Below are positions 17,896 to 28,637 of a stretch of 55,015 bases of DNA, in pieces. Both the position numbers and the translations under genes were made by a program. Position 1 is the first letter of the stretch, and each line of letters starts with the position of its first letter. The notes below the pieces were generated by a model. That model did no database searches, was not told the DNA's origin, and was given only the letters and a program-made list of their open reading frames with translations. The stretch is from JBJHAX01 sp050480705 (GTDB taxonomy: Bacteria; Actinomycetota; Nitriliruptoria; Nitriliruptorales; Nitriliruptoraceae), in assembly GCA_050480705.1 (NCBI GenBank), contig JBJHAX010000013.1:1-55015 (forward strand). Reading direction: 5' to 3'.

Positions 17896-18147
17896 ATGGA
17901 CTGGCGTAGCCGCGCAGCCTGCATCGACGAGGATCCCGAGCTGTTCTTCCCCATCGGGACGACCGGCCCTGCCCTGGAACAGTCGGAGGCGGCAAAGCGG
18001 ATCTGCGCGACGTGCGATGTGCGCGAACAGTGCCTGGAGTTCGCGCTCGCGTCGAACCAGGACGCTGGGGTGTGGGGTGGTCTCACCGAGGACGAACGCC
18101 GGACGCTCAAGCGCTCGCGGCAGCGTCGCCGACGCATGGCGAGCTGA
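17896..18147 (+). CDS. whiB1: WhiB1-type iron-sulfur transcriptional regulator
   Basis: An 83-residue Wbl protein that binds a [4Fe-4S] cluster and, in characterised relatives, partners the main sigma factor and senses nitric oxide. The four ligands are C9, C37, C40 and C46, followed by the GVWGG turn (58-62) and a basic C-terminal tail (KRSRQRRRRM) that contacts DNA. The start MDWRSRAACIDEDPELFFP closely resembles mycobacterial WhiB1, and its convergent neighbour is a PdtaS-type kinase as in mycobacteria. The frame is open upstream, but ATG 17896 matches the family. Confidence 0.95.
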   Translation: MDWRSRAACIDEDPELFFPIGTTGPALEQSEAAKRICATCDVREQCLEFALASNQDAGVWGGLTEDERRTLKRSRQRRRRMAS

Positions 18148-18150
18148 GAC

Positions 18151-19590
18151 TCACGACGCCGGCAGGGGCAGCACGACCTCGCAGATGGTCCCGCCATCGG
18201 CGTCCGCTCGACGCACGTCGAACGTTCCGCCGAGCTCCGATTCGACCAGCGTGGCCGCGATCTGCAGACCGAGTCGCGCGTCGCGCTCCAGATTCCAGTC
18301 TTCGGCGACGCCACGGCCGTCATCACACACCGCAACACGCAGGCCCGACGTCCGGCGTTCGTGTTCGACGGTCACCGAGCCAGCGGCGTCGAACGCATGC
18401 TCCACCGCGTTCTGGATCAGCTCGGACACCACGAGCGCGAGCGGGGTCGCAACCTCGGCGGGCAGCTCGCCCGCCGTTCCATGCGCTTGCATGGTCACCG
18501 GTTTCTCGGGATCCGTCAGCCCCGAGCCGACCATCTCGATGAGACGGTTGGTGACCTTGTCGAACGACACACGCTGATGCGCATCCTGAGACAACGTCTC
18601 GTGCACCAGCGCGATGGACGAGATGCGGCGTACCGATTCTCCGAGCGCCTCCCGGGCTTCGGGAGAGTCGAGCCGGCGCGACTGCAGGCGTAGCAGCGAC
18701 GCGACGGTCTGCAGGTTGTTCTTCACCCGGTGGTGGATCTCCCGGATCGTCGCGTCCTTGTACAGAAGCAGCCGTTCGTGGCGCCGCAGATCGGTGACTT
18801 CCCGCACGAGCATCAGCCCGCCGAGCACCCGGTGGGCTCGCATCAACGGCACGAGACGCCGCAGCACCACGGTGCCCATCGCCTCGATCTCGGACTCGAG
18901 CGGCTCCGCGTCGGCGAGCGCCTCGAGAATGTCGCTTCCACGCAGGTCGTCGTCTGCGATGCTGCGGCCGACGATGTTGTCGACCACCCCGAGACGACGG
19001 AAGGCGCTCATGGCGTTGGGCGAGGCGTAGGTGACGACGCCTGAGGGATCCAAGCGCATCGTGCCGTCGCCGACGCGAGGCGAGATGTCCCGGTCCGTCT
19101 TCTCTCCGGGGAAAGGGAACGATCCTTCCGCGAGCATGTGGGAAAGGTCGTTCGCCATCTGCAGATAGGTCAGCTCGAGCTGCGATGGCGAGCGCACCAT
19201 GGACAGATTCGCTTCGCGCGTGACCACCGCGACCACGTCGCCGTCGAAGCGGACGGGGACGGCGTCCTCACGCACCGGGACGCCCGAGGTCCAGTCGGGG
19301 TCGCCTTCACGGATGATCTCGCCCGTCTCGAAGGACCGGGTGACGACGGGCCGCTCGTCGGCGCCGAAGACACGCCCGACCAGATCTTCGACATACACCG
19401 TCTGCGCCGTATACGGGCGCATCTGCGCTACGACCTTGAGATCGCCGTTGTCCTCGCGGCAGAACATCAACAGGTCGGAGAACGACAGGTCAGCGAGGAT
19501 CTGCCAGTCTGCGACGATCGCCTGGAGCGTGTCGACGGCAGCGTCGTGGAGGCCCGAGGGCGCCTCGACGAGGTGGCGTGACGATGACAC
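18151..19590 (-). CDS. pdtaS: PdtaS-type cytosolic histidine kinase
   Basis: A 479-residue soluble sensor kinase. Order: GAF-like domain (about 15-150), PAS-like domain (about 170-270), HisKA_2 dimerisation helix with the phospho-acceptor in REIHHRVKNNLQ (H286/H287), then HATPase_c (N box ELIQNAVEHAF, G box DDGRGVAEDW). No membrane segment is seen. Relatives phosphorylate the ANTAR-domain RNA-binding regulator PdtaR, which is not in this window. The start is GTG at 19590, 8 bases after the sigma-region-4 gene, so they are likely co-transcribed; only 3 bases separate its stop from convergent whiB1. Confidence 0.93.
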   Translation of the reverse strand: MSSSRHLVEAPSGLHDAAVDTLQAIVADWQILADLSFSDLLMFCREDNGDLKVVAQMRPYTAQTVYVEDLVGRVFGADERPVVTRSFETGEIIREGDPDWTSGVPVREDAVPVRFDGDVVAVVTREANLSMVRSPSQLELTYLQMANDLSHMLAEGSFPFPGEKTDRDISPRVGDGTMRLDPSGVVTYASPNAMSAFRRLGVVDNIVGRSIADDDLRGSDILEALADAEPLESEIEAMGTVVLRRLVPLMRAHRVLGGLMLVREVTDLRRHERLLLYKDATIREIHHRVKNNLQTVASLLRLQSRRLDSPEAREALGESVRRISSIALVHETLSQDAHQRVSFDKVTNRLIEMVGSGLTDPEKPVTMQAHGTAGELPAEVATPLALVVSELIQNAVEHAFDAAGSVTVEHERRTSGLRVAVCDDGRGVAEDWNLERDARLGLQIAATLVESELGGTFDVRRADADGGTICEVVLPLPAS

Positions 19591-19598
19591 TCAGATGG

Positions 19599-19925
19599 TC
19601 ATTCGCTCAGAAGCCGCTGCAGCCGAGCGAGCTGCTCGGGCGTGAGCGCCTCGCGGATGTAGGCGAAAGCCCGCGTCTCGATCTCCCGCGCCTCGTTCAT
19701 CGACAGTCCGAGCGCACGTGCGGTGTCCGCGAGATCGTGCGGATGACCGTCCTTGAGTCCCATGCGCAACTCGAGCACACGACGCTGCGCCTCGGGCAGA
19801 CGCGCGAGGACGCGCTCGAGCGGCCCCGACAGGCGCGCGACGGTCGTGTCCGCGGTCGTGCGCGAACGTCGTCCGTCCGGCCGCGCGCGACCGGACGAGG
19901 AGGATGCGGATCGTGAGTCACCCAT
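19599..19925 (-). CDS. Stand-alone sigma-70 region 4-like protein
   Basis: A 108-residue protein. The first 30 residues are Ser/Arg-rich; the rest (about 33-105) resembles region 4 of a housekeeping-type sigma factor: LARLPEAQRRVLELRMGLKDGHPHDLADTARALGLSMNEAREIETRAFAYIREA. The helix-turn-helix and the RMGL-DG segment are seen, but regions 1 to 3, including the -10-binding region 2, are absent, so it cannot be a complete sigma factor. It may bind DNA or the RNA polymerase beta flap as a co-regulator. It lies 33 bases after a BldD-like gene and 8 before the PdtaS-type kinase. Confidence 0.75.
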   Translation of the reverse strand: MGDSRSASSSSGRARPDGRRSRTTADTTVARLSGPLERVLARLPEAQRRVLELRMGLKDGHPHDLADTARALGLSMNEAREIETRAFAYIREALTPEQLARLQRLLSE

Positions 19926-19958
19926 GATGGTCGAGCGTACTGCCGTGTCCGGCGCCTC

Positions 19959-20438
19959 TCAGGATTCGATGACCGCACCCTGCTGACGCAGATCGTCGAG
20001 GAGTTCGTCCTCGGAACCGTCGTAGACCACTGCGAGCGCCCTGAGATCCTCGGCCCGAACGGAGAGCACCTGGCGGTTGAAGTCGCCGCGCTGCACCTGG
20101 ATCGACTCGAGGTAGCGGCGCACCGGCGCCCACCGGTCGTTGAGCGCCTCGAGGCGGCGCAGATCGATGACGACCCCCTCGCGGTCAGCGCGCCGTAACG
20201 GCGCCTCCCCCGGAAGCACCTCGGCAGGGCTGACGCCGTAGAACTCGGCGAGCTCGAGCAGCCGGGTCGCGCTGATGTTGCGGTCCCCGCGTTCGTACGA
20301 GCCGATGACCGCGGCCTTCCAGCGCCCACCCGACGATCGCTCGACGTCCTGCAGCGACAATCCCCGGTCGACACGGACCTGACGGAGTCGTTCGCCGACC
20401 TCACGTGCGTAGGTCACCGACTGCCCTTCCACAACCAT
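19959..20438 (-). CDS. BldD-like HTH transcriptional regulator
   Basis: A 159-residue protein. The N-terminal XRE-type helix-turn-helix (about residues 9-70) includes the string GRWKAAVIGSYERGDRNIS, very close to the equivalent part of Streptomyces BldD, and AELYGV-like FYGVSPAEVLP. The C-terminal half (EGVVIDLRRLEAL ... RQVLSVRAEDLRALAVVYD) is similar in layout to the BldD C-terminal domain, which binds cyclic di-GMP, but I cannot confirm the RxD-type ligand motif beyond RRAD near its start. ATG at 20438 is preferred to the GTG 15 bases upstream. It heads a probable three-gene operon with the sigma-4 protein and the kinase. Confidence 0.82.
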   Translation of the reverse strand: MVVEGQSVTYAREVGERLRQVRVDRGLSLQDVERSSGGRWKAAVIGSYERGDRNISATRLLELAEFYGVSPAEVLPGEAPLRRADREGVVIDLRRLEALNDRWAPVRRYLESIQVQRGDFNRQVLSVRAEDLRALAVVYDGSEDELLDDLRQQGAVIES

Positions 20439-20548
20439 CGGACTGCGCCCCACCCCGCCGTCGACGCGTTTGCGGGAACCGTAGCGTCACGACGCGGCGC
20501 AACCACACACGCATGGCTTCGCGGGGCCGCACGCCGCCGGCACGGCCC

Positions 20549-21508
20549 TCATCGCAGGATGCGCTGCGCCGCCCACGAGAGCGTGGCCGCCAGCCCCTCC
20601 TCGAGCGTGGTCCACGGCTTCCATCCGAGATCGCGTCCAGCCCGGCGCGCGTCGACGCTGCTGTGGCGGATCTCGCCCGAGCGTGCGGGCGCCTGCACGG
20701 GATCGTGCTCATAGCCGATCGCGGCAGCAAGCGCGTTGAACAGCTGGTTGACGCTCACCCGCTCTCCGGTCCCGATCAACAGGCGCTGACCCGAGCCCCG
20801 GTCCATGGCCAGCACGAGCGCGTGTACGACGTCGTCGACGTACACGAAGTCCCGCGTCTGCTCACCGTCCCCGTAGATCGTGCACGGCTGGCCAGCGAGC
20901 ATGCGGCCGATGAAGGTCGCGACCACGCCGCCTTCACCGGACGTCGTCTGGTGCGGGCCGTAGACGTTGGCGAGTGTCAGCGCGGTCCAGTCGATGCCGT
21001 GCAGTGCACCGAACGTGCGCAGATAATCGAGCACGACCCGCTTGGAGGCGCCGTACGGCGACAGCGCGGGCGCATCGAAGCTCTCATCGACCGGCAGCGC
21101 CGACGCGTCGGGTTCACCGTACGAGCCGATCGAGCCCGCGTACACGATCTTGTCGACGCCTGCGGCGATTGCGGCGTGCAGTGTTGCGATCGTGCCGAGC
21201 ACGTTGACCGACGCGTCGTACAACGGGTCCTCGACCGAACGACGCACGTCGACCTGCGCGGCCAGGTGGAAGACGACCTGCGGGCGCAGCTTCGCGAACA
21301 ACGGCCCGAGCCCGCCCTTGCGAACGTCGAGTCGGTCGAACTCGAACCGACCGGGATAGCGGTCACGCGCACCGGCCAGGTTCGCGAGCGAACCGGATGA
21401 GAGGTCGTCGACGCCGACCACCCGACGACCGTCCTCGAGGAGCCGCGCAACGAGGTTGGAACCAATGAAACCGGCGGCTCCCGTGACGAGCACGGGGCGG
21501 TCGGACAT
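20549..21508 (-). CDS. NAD-dependent sugar-nucleotide epimerase/dehydratase
   Basis: A 319-residue extended short-chain dehydrogenase. Seen: NAD-binding GAAGFIGSNL near the N-terminus, acidic VDDLSSG that suits NAD, FHLAAQVDVRRSVEDP, and the catalytic tyrosine and lysine in YGASK. The pattern is closest to UDP-glucose/GlcNAc 4-epimerases, so GalE-like activity is the best guess, but dTDP-glucose 4,6-dehydratase cannot be ruled out; the rhamnose cluster further right lacks an obvious RmlB. ATG at 21508 is the homologous start. It stands between the SigR/RsrA pair and the BldD-like operon with gaps of 110-140 bases on both sides. Confidence 0.85.
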   Translation of the reverse strand: MSDRPVLVTGAAGFIGSNLVARLLEDGRRVVGVDDLSSGSLANLAGARDRYPGRFEFDRLDVRKGGLGPLFAKLRPQVVFHLAAQVDVRRSVEDPLYDASVNVLGTIATLHAAIAAGVDKIVYAGSIGSYGEPDASALPVDESFDAPALSPYGASKRVVLDYLRTFGALHGIDWTALTLANVYGPHQTTSGEGGVVATFIGRMLAGQPCTIYGDGEQTRDFVYVDDVVHALVLAMDRGSGQRLLIGTGERVSVNQLFNALAAAIGYEHDPVQAPARSGEIRHSSVDARRAGRDLGWKPWTTLEEGLAATLSWAAQRILR

Positions 21509-21648
21509 GACAGGCCTCGCCAGGACGCAGTGGAACGAGGGACGCGGAAAGCCTAGTGGCAGCAACCGCTGATCCCCGCTCATCCGCACCGCTGGAACGC
21601 GGCTCGGCGATGCGGGGGCCGGCGGCCCACCGGCCGACCCCGGCGGAC

Positions 21649-21966
21649 TCAGCCGTCGTCGCCGGCGAGTATCGCCTCGATGCGTGTGATCAGCGACGAG
21701 GGCGCGGATTCGGCGCAGCCGTCACGAACGAGCGCCCGGAGTTGCTCTTCGAACGTCGCACGTCCCGTACACGGAAAGCAGGCTTCGATGTGCTGCCTGA
21801 TGCTCGCCAGGCGAGCGTCGGGGAGTTCGCCGTCAAGGTAGGACTCGAGGTCGGCGAGTGCCTGAAGGCAGCCGTCGGCGCCCGCATCGCCGCACTGGTC
21901 GGCTTCGGGCATGGCGCCCTCATCCGCGTTGTCGTGATCCGGTCCGGTACGTGATCTGGCGCTCAT
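21649..21966 (-). CDS. rsrA: RsrA/RshA-type zinc anti-sigma factor
   Basis: A 105-residue anti-sigma factor of the mycothiol-system type. The redox-sensing zinc motif is H59-x3-C63-x2-C66 (HIEACFPC), with additional C25 and C33, one of which is the likely fourth ligand, and C84. Oxidation of these thiols in relatives releases zinc and frees the sigma factor. Its start overlaps the sigma gene stop (ATGA, 21963-21966), so both are made together. The N-terminal start could be the internal Met at residue 19; the longer form is kept because of coupling. Confidence 0.92.
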   Translation of the reverse strand: MSARSRTGPDHDNADEGAMPEADQCGDAGADGCLQALADLESYLDGELPDARLASIRQHIEACFPCTGRATFEEQLRALVRDGCAESAPSSLITRIEAILAGDDG

Positions 21967-22556
21967 TGCCGGCCCTCCGCGTCGTCGAGAAGCCCACGTG
22001 ACCGCGCGTAGGTAGCCAACGCCTTCTGCAGCGCCCTTCTTCCCCGATGCAACCGGGACATCACCGTGCCCTGCGGCGTCTGCATGATGTCGGCGATCTC
22101 ACGGTAGGAGAATCCCTCGACATCGGCGAGATACACCACGAGGCGAAACGACTCGGGCAGATCGGCGAGCGCCTGCTTGACCTCGTCGGCGGTCAGCCAG
22201 CCGAGGACCTCACCTTCGACGGACTGCGTACCCGTCCGGGCAAGCTCGTCGTAGAGAGAGAAATCGTCGATCTCGTCCTGCAGCGTTTCCTGGGGGCGCC
22301 GCTGCCGGTGCCGGTACATCGAGATCCAGGTGGTGTGCAACACCCGGTACAGCCATGCACGCAGGTTCGTTCCCGGACGGAACTGGTGGAACGAGCGGTA
22401 CGCCTTCGTGATCGTCTCCTGGACGAGGTCCTCGGCGTCAGAAGGATCACGCGTGTAGCGCAGGGCAGCCGAATAGAGGCGATCGAGGTGTGGCAGCGCT
22501 TCAGCAGTGAAGCGCTCGCGGCGCTCCTCATCGGTCAACGTTCGACGCTGCGTCAC
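21963..22556 (-). CDS. sigR: SigR/SigH-type ECF sigma factor (thiol-oxidative stress)
   Basis: A 197-residue group IV sigma factor. Region 2 includes YRDPSDAEDLVQETITKAYRSF and LRAWLYRVLHTTWISMYRHRQRRP; region 4 includes DVEGFSYREIADIMQTPQGTVMSRLHRGRR. The sequence strongly resembles Streptomyces SigR and mycobacterial SigH, which drive thioredoxin, mycothiol and protein-quality genes after disulfide stress. The GTG at 22556 is preferred (GGTGGGG just upstream); a GTG 39 bases further upstream gives a Gly/Arg-rich extension. It is followed by its anti-sigma factor. Confidence 0.94.
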   Translation of the reverse strand: MTQRRTLTDEERRERFTAEALPHLDRLYSAALRYTRDPSDAEDLVQETITKAYRSFHQFRPGTNLRAWLYRVLHTTWISMYRHRQRRPQETLQDEIDDFSLYDELARTGTQSVEGEVLGWLTADEVKQALADLPESFRLVVYLADVEGFSYREIADIMQTPQGTVMSRLHRGRRALQKALATYARSRGLLDDAEGRQ

Positions 22557-22671
22557 CCCACCACCACCGTCTCGCCTGGCGCTGTCGCCACGCACCCTCC
22601 GTCAGGCATTGCACCGCGGATCGTAGGCGGCCTCGGCGCGCCCAACGCACGCCCACCCATGGACATCGCAC

Positions 22672-22735
22672 TGACGAAGAATACAGATAGACATGAAATG
22701 ATCTAAAAGATACTTTTCTGCATTGGAAGTTGGTG
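22672..22735. promoter_or_regulatory. AT-rich island between sigR and the next gene
   Basis: This stretch is strikingly A/T-rich against its very GC-rich surroundings. It contains the palindrome AAAAGATACTTTT at 22705-22717. It lies in the 274-base spacer separating sigR (minus) from the membrane-protein gene at 22831 (plus), so it is the natural place for divergent promoters, but no clear SigR-type GGAAT...GTT site was found. Confidence 0.45.
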
Positions 22736-22830
22736 GGACGCGAGCGCGATGCCGCGGCAACTACGACGCGGGCGCGGCCCACAGGGAACGCGCAGTTCGA
22801 GGTCGCCGACAACGAACGACGGGGGATGCA

Positions 22831-23784
22831 ATGGCACAACGAGCCGAAGACGACACGGACACGAGCTGGGAGGAGCGGTCGTGGGCGATCGCCGGAGAGG
22901 ATCGTCCCGGCATGCGTCTGAGGCCGCTCGCGATCGTCGCCGCGTGCGGGCTCGCGCTCGCCGGCCTGGTGCTCGTCACCGGTCGTGGAACCGACGCGAC
23001 GGCGAGCGCGCCGCCCGAGGTCACGACATCGGCCGGTCAGGACGTCGGCGGCGCAACGACGGGCGATCCGTCCCCGCTCGACGCGCCACACCCGCCGGAA
23101 CCCGCCGTGCCAGGCGACGCATACGGGAACGGCGGCCAGTCGGGATTCACCATCACCGAGCTTCAGGGAGACTGGCGCAGCACGCCAGGCATACGAGCTG
23201 CCGAATCCGTCGCCATGCTCGTCGCCCGCTCATGGTTGAGCACCTCGGCGGCCGACCTCGACATCTCAGGCCTGTCCACGTCGCAGATCGGCGGCTGGGT
23301 CGAACAACTCGCGGTGGAAGCGACCGAGCAACTCGATCCACACCTCGTCGTGGTCACCCTCGTCGCGACGGTGTACGACAACGACGCCGACGTCGTGCGC
23401 CAACTGCGGCTCGGTGTGCCCGTACGACTCGGGCGCGAACAGGCGAACGTCGCTGGCGAGCCGTGGCTGCTTCCGGAGCTCCCGCTCGACCTCGAGCCAC
23501 CCGCAACCGACCCGGTTGACGACCATCACCACCTCGACGCGGCGTATGCCGCACTGATCGGTGCCGGCTACACCGACGTCGAGATCCAGTCCCTCGAGCG
23601 CACCGACAGCTGGCCTTGGCGCGCCCATGTCAGCGCGCGCACGGCACACGGCTACGAGGTGGCGACACCCGTGTTGCTGCGACGTCATCTCGACGGGTTC
23701 GTAGTCGCGGGCACCGTGCTGCACCCGGCGACGCCGGCGTCCTCACCACACGAGGACGACGCAGGCGCCGAGGTGGACCGATGA
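22831..23784 (+). CDS. Membrane-anchored protein of unknown function
   Basis: A 317-residue protein that I do not recognise. The first 28 residues are acidic and soluble, followed by one membrane segment (about 33-48, LAIVAACGLALAGLVL), then a Gly/Pro/Thr-rich linker (about 50-100) and an extracytoplasmic region. The latter has a helical part (AAESVAMLVARSWLS, GGWVEQLAVEATEQ), a beta-rich part (LVVVTLVATVYD) and a short His-rich patch DDHHHLDAAY. The layout resembles a membrane-tethered NTF2-like or TcpC-like module, but that is a guess. ATG at 22831 is chosen for GGGGGA just upstream. Its stop overlaps the next start as ATGA. Confidence 0.75.
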   Translation: MAQRAEDDTDTSWEERSWAIAGEDRPGMRLRPLAIVAACGLALAGLVLVTGRGTDATASAPPEVTTSAGQDVGGATTGDPSPLDAPHPPEPAVPGDAYGNGGQSGFTITELQGDWRSTPGIRAAESVAMLVARSWLSTSAADLDISGLSTSQIGGWVEQLAVEATEQLDPHLVVVTLVATVYDNDADVVRQLRLGVPVRLGREQANVAGEPWLLPELPLDLEPPATDPVDDHHHLDAAYAALIGAGYTDVEIQSLERTDSWPWRAHVSARTAHGYEVATPVLLRRHLDGFVVAGTVLHPATPASSPHEDDAGAEVDR

Positions 23785-24257
23785 ACGGCATCGACTCGCC
23801 GCGGCGACGGGCGCACGCGACGCGGCGGCCACCGGACCGGCGACCGCCTGCAGGCGATCCGGCGCGCCTGGCGGCGCTGCTCACGCTCGTGTGGCTGGAG
23901 ATCCGTGCGGGCCGACGGCCTGCGTCCCAGATCGTGCCGCTGACTGCGCCCGCTCTGCGTCGCCGCCTGTACGCCCGGATTCCGTTGGCGTCGCAGCTGA
24001 CCGGGTCACCGGTGGCATCGATCCGGCACGTCCGCTCGTTCGCGCCCACACCTGATGCGTACGAGGTCGCCGTCGTCGTCGACGAAGGCGAACGCACGGT
24101 CGGCTACGCCGTCAGGATCGAACGGCACCACGGTGCATGGCGCGCCGTCGAGCTCGCGGCACCCGACGACGGCCTTCCCGCCCTGCGAACGGCGTCACGG
24201 GCTACGCCTCCTGCGAGGCCGATCGACGCCTTCGACGAGGTCCTCGCTGCAGAGTGA
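23781..24257 (+). CDS. DUF6459 (Rv3235-like) protein
   Basis: A 158-residue protein of the actinobacterial Rv3235/DUF6459 family, function unknown. Visible: LLTLVWLEIRAGRRPASQIVPLTAPALRRRL, then SIRHVRSFAPTPDAYEVAVVVDEGERTVGYAVRIERHHGAWR, which is the family's helix plus beta-sheet pattern. The first 30 residues are Arg/Pro-rich and probably disordered. Start ATG at 23781 overlaps the previous stop. It converges on secA, as its relatives also lie near secA in mycobacteria, but any link to secretion is unproven. Confidence 0.8.
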   Translation: MNGIDSPRRRAHATRRPPDRRPPAGDPARLAALLTLVWLEIRAGRRPASQIVPLTAPALRRRLYARIPLASQLTGSPVASIRHVRSFAPTPDAYEVAVVVDEGERTVGYAVRIERHHGAWRAVELAAPDDGLPALRTASRATPPARPIDAFDEVLAAE

Positions 24258-24260
24258 CGC

Positions 24261-24282
24261 CGCTGCCACGACCGTCGTTCGT

Positions 24283-24300
<18 letters not shown>
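24261..24300. terminator. Inverted repeat between convergent genes, likely bidirectional terminator
   Basis: CGCTGCCACG at 24261-24270 and CGTGGCAGCG at 24291-24300 are perfect 10-base complements with a 20-base loop. The hairpin begins 3 bases after the DUF6459 stop and its right arm lies inside the last codons of secA. There is no U-tract, so intrinsic termination is uncertain; it may act with Rho or stabilise 3' ends. Confidence 0.6.
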
Positions 24301-27117
<2,817 letters not shown>

Positions 27118-27194
27118 CGAAGCCGTCTTCCCTCACGTGCGTCGGCGCGGACGGCCGCGATGGTACGCGAGCGTGCCCGGGGTGCTGCGGCCGG

Positions 27195-27530
27195 TCAGCG
27201 CGCCGCCGCGGCGGACAGCCGTGGTTTCGAGACGCGCCGGGTCTTGAGCTTGCGAACCTGCCGGGTGATCTTGGCCTCGACCCGGTCGATGGCGGTCAGC
27301 GCGTCAGGTCCCGTCGCCGATGCGGTCAGCGTCGTGCGCTTGGCCCGCAGGACGACCTCGCAGTGCACACGTTCGCCGATCCTGGGATTGGCCTCCTCGA
27401 GGAAGACCACGTCCATCGCGGTGAAGTGATCGAAGAGCCGTCGCACACGTGACAGTTTGCGGACCGCCTCGTCGCGTACGTCATCGGGCACATCGAGGTG
27501 CCTGCCATGAACGCTGATTCGCACGGCCAT
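27195..27530 (-). CDS. hpf: Ribosome hibernation promoting factor, short form
   Basis: A 111-residue HPF/RaiA-type protein that binds in the small-subunit tRNA and mRNA channel during stress. The beta-alpha fold is visible: ISVHGRHLDVPDDVRDEAVRKLSRVRRLF and VVFLEEANPRIGERVHCEVVLRAKRTTLTASATGPDALTAIDRVEAKITRQVRKLK. Actinobacterial members usually have about 200-230 residues because of a C-terminal dimerisation domain; here the protein stops after KPRLSAAAAR, and only 77 bases remain before secA, so the C-terminal domain is really absent. It should therefore behave more like RaiA or short HPF. Confidence 0.9.
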   Translation of the reverse strand: MAVRISVHGRHLDVPDDVRDEAVRKLSRVRRLFDHFTAMDVVFLEEANPRIGERVHCEVVLRAKRTTLTASATGPDALTAIDRVEAKITRQVRKLKTRRVSKPRLSAAAAR

Positions 27531-27796
27531 CTCCTCGTCGCCTGCCGCGCTCGCGCGCAGCTACCGGTGACCGCGCCTGCGGGGCGCGGCCGAACCCGTG
27601 CGACGGTCCCGCGTACCGTGCGCGGGCGGTGCCGTGGCGCCGCGGGATCACCCGCGGTTCCGACCGGGGGTCGGCGAGGCGGGGACGTGCATCCCCGGCC
27701 GTTTGTCGACCGTAGCACCGGACCCGGTGACCACGACGATGGAAAGGCGACACGGGCCTGGGCCGCACGCGACAACGCGCCGTGCGCCCACCAGCG
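27531..27796. other. 266-base spacer between comF and hpf
   Basis: A GC-rich stretch with no gene on either strand that has both a good ribosome binding site and a plausible product. It presumably carries the hpf promoter, but no convincing -35/-10 pair or perfect inverted repeat was seen. Confidence 0.4.
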
Positions 27797-28483
27797 TCAC
27801 CCACCGACGCCGGTGCCGGCGCCCAGCGGATGCGTTCCCGCCCGGGCGACGACGCCCAGCTCGACACGACCGGCGCCTGCCTGCCGCAACACGGTCGCGG
27901 CCCGCCAGGACGTCGTGCCCGTGGTCAGCACGTCGTCGATCAACAACACATGGCTGCCTGGCAGACGGTCACCATGCACGGAGGTGTAGCGGTCGCCCGA
28001 CGAGGGGCGCGATGATCGCGCCTCGAGCAGTTGCACAGCGGGAAGGTCGAGCCCGCCGGCGACGGCGCGGGCGAGCAACATCGCGTGGTCTGTTCCGCGG
28101 CGGGCGATGCGTCGCACAGGAGTTGGCACCCAGGTGACCGCGTCGATGCCGTGGCTGCGAGCGGCCACCACACCGGCCAGACCCAGGCCAAGCGGACGCC
28201 ACCCACGATGAGCGCCTGCAAGCTTCGCCGTCCTGATGGTGGTGACGACGGCCCCCCGGTAGTCCAGCAAGGCGTGGGTGGCGTCGATCGGGGCGTCGAG
28301 CGGCCAGCAGCCGTGCGCGCCACCGCGCGGCGCGGCACAGCGCCGACATCCAGCTGGCAGGAAACGCACGAGCGCGCGGCAGTGGGGGCACCACGGCGGC
28401 GTGTGCCGCGCACCGCACGCCAGGCACCGGTCCGGGGCGATGAGCGCAGCGAGCGCACCCGCAACGTGTCCGTGTGCTCCCAC
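27797..28483 (-). CDS. comF: ComF-family phosphoribosyltransferase-like protein
   Basis: A 228-residue protein. The N-terminus has a zinc-ribbon-like set of cysteines (CLACG ... CPHC ... CRRC), then the type I phosphoribosyltransferase fold with WVPTPVRRIARRGTDHAMLLA and the PRPP loop VLLIDDVLTTGTT. In naturally competent bacteria ComF works on incoming DNA at the membrane; in most genomes, including actinobacteria, the role is unknown. Start GTG at 28483. It sits upstream of hpf-secA, as does Rv3242c in mycobacteria as recalled. Confidence 0.88.
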   Translation of the reverse strand: MGAHGHVAGALAALIAPDRCLACGARHTPPWCPHCRALVRFLPAGCRRCAAPRGGAHGCWPLDAPIDATHALLDYRGAVVTTIRTAKLAGAHRGWRPLGLGLAGVVAARSHGIDAVTWVPTPVRRIARRGTDHAMLLARAVAGGLDLPAVQLLEARSSRPSSGDRYTSVHGDRLPGSHVLLIDDVLTTGTTSWRAATVLRQAGAGRVELGVVARAGTHPLGAGTGVGG

Positions 28484-28637
28484 CCGGCGCCCCCGTGGAT
28501 CAACACCCGCAGTCAGCGTCGGGCATCAGATCATGCCGGCGTCTGCATGTTCCCGACCGACAGGCGGCAGGCTGTGGACATCCACATGCGCAGGTGCCGG
28601 AGCCGCCCACACCGTGCGGGCACGAACCCGCCCGAGC

